This document shows positions 17,479 to 24,168 of a stretch of 64,000 nucleotides of DNA, piece after piece. Source of the DNA: CAZDXJ01 sp050303615 (GTDB lineage: Bacteria > Pseudomonadota > Gammaproteobacteria > Methylococcales > Methylomonadaceae); assembly GCA_050303615.1 (NCBI GenBank), contig JBNLCC010000129.1, forward strand, positions 28,483 to 92,482. Direction: 5' to 3'. Under the pieces are notes generated by a model, which saw only the letters and a program-made list of their open reading frames with translations, ran no database searches and was not told the DNA's origin. The translations under genes and the position numbers were made by a program. Position 1 is the first letter of the stretch. Every line of letters begins with the position of its first letter.

Positions 17479-17590
17479 CGTAGTGCGTTGTAGTACTGAC
17501 TGAGAAAACGGTATACTAACGCACTCATTGATGCGGAAAATTTCGATTTATGGGTAATATTTTTGGTACACCATTTATTGTTGCAACATT

Positions 17591-17632
17591 GTTCCGCGTG
17601 GGCACGAAATAGCGCGTACCCACCCTACCGGG
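17591..17632 (-). repeat. Right 42-bp inverted repeat flanking the transposase remnant
   Basis: Inverted copy of 17030-17072. It ends 10 nt before the start codon of the DUF1801 gene, so the element occupies that gene's upstream region and may supply or disrupt its promoter. Confidence 0.85.
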
Positions 17633-17642
17633 CTTTTCCGCT

Positions 17643-18083
17643 ATGACTAAGAAAAATATACACGAAAAATCGTCAACTAAACCAACTCTTCTTTCTGGCG
17701 GGAACCCTCAAATTCCTAAAGGTGATGGAAAGGATCCTGTCCGGGCTTATATTGAGGCCATGCCTGGTTGGAAGGATGAGGTGGGCGAAAAGCTCAATGA
17801 GATTATATTGCGGACGGTTCCCGGCGTTTCCATGGCCGTCCGTTGGAATACACCATTTTACGGTATCGACGGCCGAGGCTGGTTTATCGCATTTCACTGC
17901 CTCACTAAATATGTGAAGGTAACGTTCTTCCGAGGGGTTTCTCTGGAACCGGTTCCACCCGTATGCTCCAAGCAAGAAAATGTTCGATATTACCACATCA
18001 GCGAAAATGAGCAGCTTGATGAAAGGCTTTTAGAAAATTGGATCGAACAAGCCTCAAAGTTGCCAGGTGCAAATATTTTTTAG
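17643..18083 (+). CDS. DUF1801-domain protein
   Basis: The 146-residue soluble protein has the DUF1801 fold signature: PVRAYIEAMPGWKDEVGEKL near 30-50, then RTVPGVSMAVRWNTPFYG and a strand ending VKVTFFRGVSL, the pattern shared with YdhG/frataxin-like small proteins. The biochemical role of the family is unknown. The start lies right behind the REP inverted repeat, without a clear ribosome binding site. A second member of the wider family (YdeI type) lies 1.1 kb downstream, so the island collected related small genes. Confidence 0.75.
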   Translation: MTKKNIHEKSSTKPTLLSGGNPQIPKGDGKDPVRAYIEAMPGWKDEVGEKLNEIILRTVPGVSMAVRWNTPFYGIDGRGWFIAFHCLTKYVKVTFFRGVSLEPVPPVCSKQENVRYYHISENEQLDERLLENWIEQASKLPGANIF

Positions 18084-18219
18084 CAACACTCAAATGGTGT
18101 AGTAAACAATACGTAATGCTTATCAAGTTCGTCCAGTTGACGTTTTGGGATGATTATGCCACCGCGTCCTAAAACTCCGCTACTACCGGAACGCAATAGA
18201 AAAAGATTATATTAATGGG

Positions 18220-18243
18220 TTAGTTGCATGATAATGCAACTAA
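18220..18243. repeat. Perfect hairpin TTAGTTGCAT/ATGCAACTAA
   Basis: A 10-bp perfect stem with a 4-nt GATA loop lies in the gap between the DUF1801 and DUF1059 genes. It could be an operator, a terminator without a T run, or another REP-type element. Confidence 0.5.
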
Positions 18244-18340
18244 TTATGCAAATTAACACGGAGCGCGAAAAACGCTGCACACTTTTCGTGCCTGATCATT
18301 TGCGGTGTTATATTTCAACAATCCAACTAAGGAGTACAAC

Positions 18341-18577
18341 ATGAAAACAATGACTTGCAAACAACTTGGCGGGGCATGCGATGAAGTGTTTAGCGCGGAT
18401 TCATTTGAAGAGATGGCTGAACTGAGCAAGCAACATGGAATGGAAATGTTTCAAAAACAAGACGAAGCGCATCTAAATGCTATGAGTAAAATGCAAGAAC
18501 TTATGAAAGCGCCAGAAGCAATGGAAAGGTGGTTCGAGTCAAAACGTAAAGAATTTGAAGCGTTGCCTGACAGTTAA
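18341..18577 (+). CDS. DUF1059-like small protein
   Basis: I start this gene at the ATG at 18341, which has a clear AAGGAG 7 nt upstream, rather than at an earlier in-frame codon; the product is 78 residues. It begins MKTMTCKQLGGACDEVF and continues ADSFEEMAELSKQHGMEM, matching the small DUF1059 family with its paired cysteines (Cys6, Cys13) and an acidic helical half. The C-terminal half is a charged helix. Function unknown; cysteine pairs suggest metal or redox chemistry, which is inference only. Confidence 0.8.
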   Translation: MKTMTCKQLGGACDEVFSADSFEEMAELSKQHGMEMFQKQDEAHLNAMSKMQELMKAPEAMERWFESKRKEFEALPDS

Positions 18578-18578
18578 C

Positions 18579-18707
18579 ATGTTGATGCCTTTAATAAACT
18601 CTGGAGTAAACATCAGTGAAATCAGCATGGAATCCCATTGGAACTTTTGGGCTATTTGTATTGTTGTATTGATCTGGAATATTATGGGAAGCGTCAGCTT
18701 CATTTAA
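18579..18707 (+). pseudogene. Short membrane-protein fragment
   Basis: An open frame of 42 codons begins 2 nt after the DUF1059 stop. It ends in HWNFWAICIVVLIWNIMGSV, a single helix with the W-N-x-MG ending of a family of small four-helix membrane proteins whose first helix looks like this. Only that first helix is left, so I call it a truncated gene; it could also be a real 42-residue membrane peptide. Confidence 0.4.
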
Positions 18708-18784
18708 TAAGGCAAATGCAAGGCGGAGTTAATCGCGCCTAATCGGGTTGATATGATTTGCTGTGTTTGAGACGTAAATGACTC

Positions 18785-19072
18785 ATGGTAGGCAAGTTGC
18801 CGGAAGATAAAATAAAATTAAACAAAGAAAGTCACTTGAAATCCGGAATAGGATATTTTTTGGCGTGGCTTGGTGTGGCATTGGTTATGTTCAATGAGTA
18901 CAAGGACAATGGTGGTATCGAGCATTTGATAACGTCGATCAGTAATGGAGACTATTCTCCTTTAATACTTGTGTCGGTAAGCATAATATTGCTTGCGTTA
19001 GCTATTAAGAATATCGCTCATTACTTTAATCCGGGAACAACGAATAGAAGCGATACGAATAACAAAAATTAA
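18785..19072 (+). CDS. Small two-helix membrane protein, unknown
   Basis: The 95-residue protein has two hydrophobic helices (about 23-38, GYFLAWLGVALVMF, and 57-77, PLILVSVSIILLALAIKNIA) separated by a polar loop, and a polar asparagine-rich tail. No family was recognised. The start lacks a clear ribosome binding site, and an ATG three codons from a stop upstream is the only choice. It may be a real accessory membrane protein or a remnant. Confidence 0.5.
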   Translation: MVGKLPEDKIKLNKESHLKSGIGYFLAWLGVALVMFNEYKDNGGIEHLITSISNGDYSPLILVSVSIILLALAIKNIAHYFNPGTTNRSDTNNKN

Positions 19073-19213
19073 CACAAGTGTCAGTGCGCTTATCGGTTTG
19101 GCGTTCCCGCTTTGCTGAAGATATCGGCTGCCATCATGAGCATTGTTAGAACCAAAGAATTATAAAGAAATAGCAAGCAGATCTAAGCTGACTTTATCTC
19201 AAAGGATCAATAA

Positions 19214-19804
19214 ATGACCGGAATGAACTCCGAGGTTGATGTATTTCTAAGCAAAGCCAAAAAGTGGCGGGAAGAAATGGAAAAATTGCGAATGATCATT
19301 CTTGATTGTGGGCTGACTGAAGACTTGAAATGGGGCAAACCCTGTTACACTTTTCAGAAAGGTAACATCGTTTTAATACATGGATTTAAAGAATACTGCG
19401 CGCTTATGTTTTTTAAAGGTTCTTTGCTAAAAGATACTAGCGGCATGCTGGTCGCACAAACGGAAAATGTACAGGCGGCTCGCCAGATTAGGTTCACCAA
19501 TGTACAAGAAATTATTGAGATGGAAACCATCTTGAAAGCCTATATCGATGAAGCCATTGAAGTGGAAAAAGCCGGTTTGAAAGTGGCTTTTAAAAAGACT
19601 GCGGAATTTATTATTCCCGAAGAATTTCAAAAGAAATTAGAGGAAAACCCTACTTTGAAAACTGCTTTCGATGCATTGACACCGGGACGGCAAAGAGCAT
19701 ACATTCTTCATTTTTCCGCCCCCAAACAATCTAAAACGCGGGAATCGAAAGTTGAAAAATGTATGCAGCAAATTCTCGACGGAAAGGGGTTAAATGATCG
19801 ATAA
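19214..19804 (+). CDS. YdeI/OmdA-type protein (DUF1801 plus C-terminal OmdA domain)
   Basis: The 196-residue soluble protein shows the N-terminal DUF1801 domain (LKWGKPCYTFQKGNIVLIHG, then CALMFFKGSLLKD) and the C-terminal signature LTPGRQRAYILHFSAPKQ followed by R-x-SKVEKCMQQIL, which is diagnostic for the YdeI/OmpD-associated family. The full expected length is present. The molecular role is unknown; B. subtilis and enteric relatives were tied to stress and membrane phenotypes. An AAAGGATC lies 5-6 nt before the ATG. A small frame overlaps its end and another gene follows at once, so it may head a three-gene unit. Confidence 0.85.
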   Translation: MTGMNSEVDVFLSKAKKWREEMEKLRMIILDCGLTEDLKWGKPCYTFQKGNIVLIHGFKEYCALMFFKGSLLKDTSGMLVAQTENVQAARQIRFTNVQEIIEMETILKAYIDEAIEVEKAGLKVAFKKTAEFIIPEEFQKKLEENPTLKTAFDALTPGRQRAYILHFSAPKQSKTRESKVEKCMQQILDGKGLNDR

Positions 19805-19925
19805 ATCAATGAGACAATCACAGTGCCGGCGTCAGACATTAACAGGAAATTGTACAGTGACAATATGGGAAACCATTCCTGAAGGAGTTCCGCAATGTGA
19901 AGAATGGCCACCGAGAGATGCTTAA
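19794..19925 (+). CDS. Possible 43-residue cysteine-containing small protein
   Basis: An ATG with an AAGGGG 4-5 nt upstream lies inside the end of the YdeI-type gene (11-nt overlap) and opens a frame of 43 codons, stopping 2 nt before the start of the next gene. The product carries two cysteines in its second half (TLTGNCTVTIWETIPEG, VPQCEEWPPRDA) and no membrane helix. The spacing and ribosome binding site argue for a real coupled gene; the short length and lack of a known family argue for caution. Confidence 0.45.
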   Translation: MIDKSMRQSQCRRQTLTGNCTVTIWETIPEGVPQCEEWPPRDA

Positions 19926-19927
19926 CC

Positions 19928-20293
19928 ATGAAATATTTAGTTAGAGCCAAGTTGAAGGAATCTAAATTATCAGAGCTTATGCAAGAAATCAGAAGCGGAA
20001 CATTGGGGACTGGGTCTGTTGCATTTGGTGAGTATGTTAGAAATATGAAACAAGCGCGAGTTCTTGATGACGGTACTGTTTGTTGGATAGAAATATGTTT
20101 TTGCCCCGTTCCTTTAAACGAAGAAAAGCCTTATTGGGAAAAATATTTTGAAAATATTACGGTAGAAAATGCACAAGACCCGAAATATTGCCAGGACTCA
20201 AATGGCGAAGCCAAGCGAGCTTGCTTCGAATGCTCGTGCACTGAAGAGCTGGAAGCAAATATGTTAAGTTGGGGTAAGCCGTTGTTTGCGTAA
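19928..20293 (+). CDS. Conserved-looking cysteine-rich small protein, unknown
   Basis: Starting at the ATG at 19928 the protein has 121 residues (MKYLVRAKLKESKLSEL). The N-terminal half looks like a ferredoxin-like alpha/beta sandwich. A CWIEICFCPVPLNEEKPYW segment and a CFECSCTEELE segment hold six cysteines, spaced as for metal binding or disulfides. No signal peptide is seen, so metal binding is more likely than disulfides. I do not recognise a named family. It follows the 43-codon frame with a 2-nt gap. Confidence 0.6.
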   Translation: MKYLVRAKLKESKLSELMQEIRSGTLGTGSVAFGEYVRNMKQARVLDDGTVCWIEICFCPVPLNEEKPYWEKYFENITVENAQDPKYCQDSNGEAKRACFECSCTEELEANMLSWGKPLFA

Positions 20294-20381
20294 ACTTTTG
20301 CAACGTCTTGGTTTTGCCGATATAAAGTAGTGTCGATCACGTGATCGATTCGGTTGATCAGATTTCCATAGCCAGTGTAAA

Positions 20382-20660
20382 TTAATGAAATACCATCAGC
20401 CCGGTGATCACTATCATCGCAAAAAAAAGCCGGAACTCCTAAAAATAGCCAGTACCTGGAATATTTTGCATAGAGTGGCGGCAACGGAAGATTATCCGCC
20501 AACGCTTCAACTGCAATATCACGCATTCTGGTCTGCAGATAAACCACGGGCAACCAACATAATCCGGCTAATATGTATAGAATGGCTGACTGCATTAGCC
20601 AGGCGTTATCAACTGACAGAGTCAATTGCCGTGCTATCAGAATCCCGGCTAACGGCTTAA
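20382..20660 (-). pseudogene. DUF2269-family membrane protein fragment, truncated and frameshifted
   Basis: Read on the minus strand, KPLAGILIARQL is followed by LYILAGLCWLPVVYLQTRMR and PLPPLYAKYSRYWLFLGVPA, the second half of a DUF2269 protein (helices three and four). The first half, about 60 residues, is absent. In a run of eight T an extra base shifts the frame; with seven T the protein would continue FFAMIVITGLMVFH and stop. Truncation plus frameshift make it non-functional. Confidence 0.75.
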
Positions 20661-20723
20661 TAATTACAAAATTTATAAATAAGTTCCTTATAGCACTTAC
20701 TTAAGCCCAAGCGGTTGGAAATA

Positions 20724-21182
20724 ATGGCATTCCGGCGTAGTTGGGCGTCAGAAAAGTGTCGGTTTGCTTACCGCGGTAAGACTGTGACTCAAGAGGCCGC
20801 CGTGAAATCTTTATCTGAAAAAATTAATTGGTACAGAGAACCTGAAACCAGAAAGTGGAAACGAATCTGGCACAGTGTTGAATTATCGCTGATATCACTA
20901 TCGGAAATAGTGGTTTTAGTGACGGTGCAGATTTATGGAAACGGAACAAACTTCCAAGTTGTTTTTACATTGTTTACATTGATAATTGCCCTGTGCTCGG
21001 CGCTTTTGGTACCGGCATTCTACCAATCAAATAGCTTCCAAAGGTGGCATATTCGGCTTGTTACAGCGAGTTTTGTTTGCGGAGCCGGAATTTCTTCGTT
21101 AGCAGGGTTTTTAATTCTGGAGATGCAGCATGCAAGTACACAACATTCCTATGACCGCTCTTTGTCGTTAGTCCATGATTAA
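20724..21182 (+). CDS. Small three-helix membrane protein coupled to an ATPase
   Basis: From the ATG at 20724 the protein has 152 residues. A basic N-terminal segment (FRRSWASEKCRFAYRGK) and an amphipathic helix precede three hydrophobic helices (LSLISLSEIVVLVTVQIY, VFTLFTLIIALCSALLVP, VTASFVCGAGISSLAGFLIL). The architecture resembles the DUF4231/SLATT group of small membrane effectors, but the match is by layout only. Its stop overlaps the start of the ATPase gene by 8 nt, so the two are almost certainly one functional unit. The function is unknown; a membrane effector gated by the ATPase is a reasonable inference. Confidence 0.6.
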   Translation: MAFRRSWASEKCRFAYRGKTVTQEAAVKSLSEKINWYREPETRKWKRIWHSVELSLISLSEIVVLVTVQIYGNGTNFQVVFTLFTLIIALCSALLVPAFYQSNSFQRWHIRLVTASFVCGAGISSLAGFLILEMQHASTQHSYDRSLSLVHD

Positions 21183-22344
21183 TACCATCGCTATAGGAAA
21201 CTATCGATCACTACTGCATTTGGTGATACCTCTCGGTAATCTGAATGTCGTCACCGGTGCAAACGCTTCCGGTAAATCTAATTTATATAAATCGCTTCGC
21301 TTGCTGGCGGAAACAGCCCAAGGTGGCGTGGTGAACGCTTTGGCGAAGGAAGGGGGGCTGGAATCCACTTTGTGGGCCGGCCCGGAAAATATATCAAACA
21401 GGATGAAGTCCGGAGAGGCTCCTGTGCAAGGCGGACCCAAGCAAAAACGGTCACGCTTGAGGTTGGGTTTTTCCGGAGATGATTTCGGGTACTCAATATC
21501 TTTGGGGTTGCCGTCGCCTTCCCCTTCTGCGTTTACTCTCGATCCTGAAATAAAGCGCGAATGTATTTGGGCGGGAAACTCGTTTCGCCCGGCCAGTTTA
21601 CTGGTCGACAGGGAAGGCAGACTGATTAAAGTGCGTGCCGATCGAAGCTGGGAAATTATCTCGCAACATGCCGGCAGTTTCGACAGTCTATTCAGCCAAA
21701 TAGCCGATCCGGTTCGAACACCTGAAGTGGTAAGTCTAAGAGACAGTATCCGGAACTGGCGATTTTACGATCACTTTAGAACGGATGCGGATGCCCCTGC
21801 CAGACAGCCGCAACTGGGAACCAGAACCCCGGTTTTACACCACGACGGCCGCGATCTGGCCGCAGCGCTTCAAACTATTAAGGAGATCGGAGATTCCCGG
21901 GCACTAGCGGATGCGGTAAGCGATGCGTTCCCCGGCACGGAACTCGAAATTGCTATCGGGGATAACGGCAGATTCTCGATTGAGTTGCATCAGTACGGGC
22001 TGCTTCGCCCGCTATCCGGACTCGAGTTATCGGATGGCACGTTAAGATATTTATTGTGGGTTGCGGCATTGTTGACGCCGAGGCCACCTCCTTTGATGGT
22101 GCTGAACGAACCGGAAACGAGTCTTCACCCGGATTTGTTGCCCGCGCTGGCCCGTTTAATCATTAAGGCATCGGAATCAACTCAGGTGTGGGTTGTTTCG
22201 CATGCATCGCGATTGATTGCCGCGTTGGAAAGTTCGGAAGATTGCAATTCAATCAGTTTGGATAAAGAGTTGGGACAGACCAAAGTAGTAGGGCAGGGTT
22301 GGCTGGATGAACCGATGTGGGTCTGGCCTGACAAAAGCAAATGA
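21175..22344 (+). CDS. AAA/SMC-like ATPase (COG4637-type), standalone
   Basis: The 389-residue cytoplasmic ATPase starts with the RecF/SMC-type IAIGNYRSLLHL strand. It then shows a Walker A GANASGKS at 28-35, an ABC signature LELSDGTLR near 283-291, a Walker B plus catalytic acid LMVLNEPETSLHP near 307-319, and the switch histidine VVSHAS near 340-346. The insert between the lobes is short, as in the COG4637 group, and there is no TOPRIM, HNH or other nuclease domain. Such ATPases are common in mobile and conflict loci. The 8-nt overlap with the preceding membrane protein points to a two-component unit. Confidence 0.85.
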   Translation: MINTIAIGNYRSLLHLVIPLGNLNVVTGANASGKSNLYKSLRLLAETAQGGVVNALAKEGGLESTLWAGPENISNRMKSGEAPVQGGPKQKRSRLRLGFSGDDFGYSISLGLPSPSPSAFTLDPEIKRECIWAGNSFRPASLLVDREGRLIKVRADRSWEIISQHAGSFDSLFSQIADPVRTPEVVSLRDSIRNWRFYDHFRTDADAPARQPQLGTRTPVLHHDGRDLAAALQTIKEIGDSRALADAVSDAFPGTELEIAIGDNGRFSIELHQYGLLRPLSGLELSDGTLRYLLWVAALLTPRPPPLMVLNEPETSLHPDLLPALARLIIKASESTQVWVVSHASRLIAALESSEDCNSISLDKELGQTKVVGQGWLDEPMWVWPDKSK

Positions 22345-22691
22345 AATTTGCGCTTGAAACTGCAGATAACAACGGCAACCAACTCGGGTAGTTTTCCGTA
22401 GTTTAAACCTATTCCATGTTAAAGTTGGGATAGAGATAGTTTTATTTTTCGAAGCAAAATGTTATTTTAACAAGCCGTTGCACCAGATAATCAACTACAG
22501 GGTAATTTGCCAGCCGCAGGCGTCGGTCAAACAGCCTTTCTGTTGCTTGTGGGTGAACGGGGGTGTTATGAGTCAAATAGCATTAGCATGTTTTGGTTCT
22601 GCTAAGACGTGTGCGGTTGTAAACGAGTTCTGTAAAAAATTCAGAATACAGCTGGTTAATTGAAATTGATTTAAAGAGGAAAAATTACGGT
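22345..22691. other. Upstream region and probable long leader of the cold-shock gene
   Basis: About 350 bases with no supported coding gene. Cold-shock genes usually have long structured 5' leaders, and the AT-rich stretch near 22440-22470 could hold the promoter; no clear box pair is visible. A 61-codon frame inside has no ribosome binding site. Confidence 0.5.
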
Positions 22692-22898
22692 ATGAGTACA
22701 GGCACAGTAAAGTGGTTTAATGCAGATAAAGGTTATGGTTTCATCACTCCGGACGATGGCGGCAAAGACCTGTTTGTTCATCATTCAGAAATCCAGAGCT
22801 CGGGCGGTTATGCGACGCTCAATGACGGTCAAAAAGTAGAATACGAGGTTGGGCAAGGCCAAAAGGGTCCGTGCGCAAAAAAAGTAGTGCCGATCTGA
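22692..22898 (+). CDS. Cold-shock protein (CspA family)
   Basis: A complete 68-residue single cold-shock domain. RNP1 is KGYGFIT at 15-21 and RNP2 is DLFVHHSEI at 27-35, with the family start GTVKWFNADKGYG. These OB-fold proteins bind single-stranded RNA or DNA and melt RNA structure. The second histidine of VHHS replaces the more usual phenylalanine of VHFS, a variant found in many paralogues. An AGAGGA lies about 10 nt before the ATG. Monocistronic. Confidence 0.95.
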   Translation: MSTGTVKWFNADKGYGFITPDDGGKDLFVHHSEIQSSGGYATLNDGQKVEYEVGQGQKGPCAKKVVPI

Positions 22899-23352
22899 TA
22901 GGAACGGTAGGGCCAGTGAAGGAACAGTGGGGCAGGTCTTGATATTTGCAAAGACAGTTATCAGGCATTCTAAGCCGTTACGAAAAATATGTACCGCTAA
23001 AATCTGCCCCTTTTTTCTTTGGATTTGACGTAGGACTTAACAAACTGCGGCGCCATTATGCACACAGTGTGGCCAAATATGGCCCGTCTTTGACAATTAA
23101 CAAAAGTTGCGATGCGCTTATGATCTGCCGGTCCGGACACGGTAGGCCGAATAGGTGATCGCGAAAATCCGGATTAACTCAATACTCAATGTTGTGACGC
23201 GGCAGCTCTGCTTCAACGTTATAGAGCGTAAGGACTCACGTGACTTGATATGAATGGCGTAGTGCAAGCTTGGTTCGACGTTAACAAAGCGGAACGAGGT
23301 GAGACAACTGTTTGCTGCTGCACGTTGTCGATGTAGCCGATAGGCTGGTTCT

Positions 23353-23377
23353 AAGGTATATACGCTAAATATACCTT
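23353..23377. promoter_or_regulatory. Palindrome AAGGTATAT/ATATACCTT upstream of the glycosyltransferase pair
   Basis: A perfect 9-bp inverted repeat around a 7-nt centre lies about 70 nt before the first codon of the glycosyltransferase gene. Size and symmetry fit a regulator binding site; a terminator for the region to the left is less likely, because no T run follows. Confidence 0.45.
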
Positions 23378-23390
23378 GACTTTGTAAGTC

Positions 23391-23431
23391 GGAATTCCTA
23401 TTCTTTTCTACCGGTTGGAATTCCTATTCTT
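23391..23431 (+). repeat. Tandem 15-bp direct repeat GGAATTCCTATTCTT
   Basis: Two exact copies of GGAATTCCTATTCTT lie 26 nt apart start to start, ending 14 nt before the glycosyltransferase ATG. They occupy the leader, so they could affect translation start or be a slippage product. Confidence 0.6.
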
Positions 23432-23445
23432 CATTCCCCTCCTAG

Positions 23446-24168
23446 ATGATGCAAAACGCCCAACTTGACCGTATTTTTGTACTCAATGTCAAAATCTTTA
23501 ATCAACGTCGCAAATTTATGGAGCATCAATTAGCCCGGTTTGGTTTAGATGCTGAGTTCATTTTTGACTGGGATGTCGAAGATTTAACCCCCGAGACGAT
23601 AACAGACTATTTCAGTAACGATAGTTTGACACCTGCACAGCAATCCTGTGCTCTCAAACATATTGTGGCGTTGGAAAAAATTGCGTCTGGTGGTTACCGA
23701 TTTGCCTTGGTACTTGAAGATGACGCGGTTTTTGGTAAAGACCTGAAGTTCGGCTTACAGCGCGTTATAGAGCAAAGCCAGCAATTTCCCGGCGACAAAG
23801 TCATTTATATAGGGTCCGGAGGCAATTTTTTTACGCCAAAGAGCCACCGCAAACCGGGCCAATATCTTTATTCAGCCAATAGGGGTCGATTTACTGATTC
23901 CTATATACTTGACAGTTTGACAGCACAAAAACGTCTGAATTGGGTTAAAACCCAAAAAATTTCCATGGCCATTGATAATCAATTCGAAGTAATTGATAAG
24001 GAACTCGGCATTCAAATTCTTTGGTTAGAAGATCCCGTGGTTGAACAGGGTAGCAAAAACGGCTTATTTCAAAGTACCCTGGAAGCAGACCCATCACCCT
24101 GGCTAAAAGCCATTTTTTTCGGCTGGGAAAAGCTAAAGCGTAAGTACATTTATCAATTATGGCGATAA
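23446..24168 (+). CDS. Glycosyltransferase family 25 (LPS core/O-chain sugar transferase)
   Basis: The 240-residue protein has the GT25 layout: DRIFVLNVKIFNQRRKFM at the N-terminus, LTPAQQSCALKHIVALEKI near 62-80 in the position of the family's S-H-x3-W segment, and the catalytic LVLEDDAVF near 86-94. GT25 enzymes transfer galactose or related sugars to lipooligosaccharide at the cytoplasmic membrane. The C-terminus is basic and aromatic (GWEKLKRKYIYQLW), as for peripheral membrane binding. It overlaps the O-antigen ligase gene by 10 nt, which supports a role in surface glycan assembly. Confidence 0.85.
   Translation: MMQNAQLDRIFVLNVKIFNQRRKFMEHQLARFGLDAEFIFDWDVEDLTPETITDYFSNDSLTPAQQSCALKHIVALEKIASGGYRFALVLEDDAVFGKDLKFGLQRVIEQSQQFPGDKVIYIGSGGNFFTPKSHRKPGQYLYSANRGRFTDSYILDSLTAQKRLNWVKTQKISMAIDNQFEVIDKELGIQILWLEDPVVEQGSKNGLFQSTLEADPSPWLKAIFFGWEKLKRKYIYQLWR

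Larger units (their letters stand above)
22899..23445. other. Intergenic region with palindrome and short direct repeat
   Basis: About 550 bases without a supported gene. It ends in a 9-bp palindrome and a 15-bp direct repeat just ahead of the glycosyltransferase pair. A 70-codon frame near the start lacks a ribosome binding site and any known pattern. Confidence 0.5.

Noticed and set aside
18120..18215. Short frame starting MPPRPKTPLLPERNRK between DUF1801 and DUF1059
   Set aside because: Only about 20 codons, no domain and no upstream signal; not enough to call a gene or a transposase remnant.
20131..20625. 164-codon minus-strand frame overlapping the cysteine-rich gene
   Set aside because: Only its first half matches a protein family (DUF2269); the rest reads antisense to a better-supported gene after a frameshift. 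It is described as a fragment instead.
22946..23158. 70-codon plus-strand frame after the cold-shock gene
   Set aside because: No ribosome binding site, no family pattern and composition of non-coding DNA.
23391..23431. CRISPR-like array from the two 15-bp repeats
   Set aside because: Only two short copies with an 11-nt gap, far from any cas gene; too short for CRISPR repeats.
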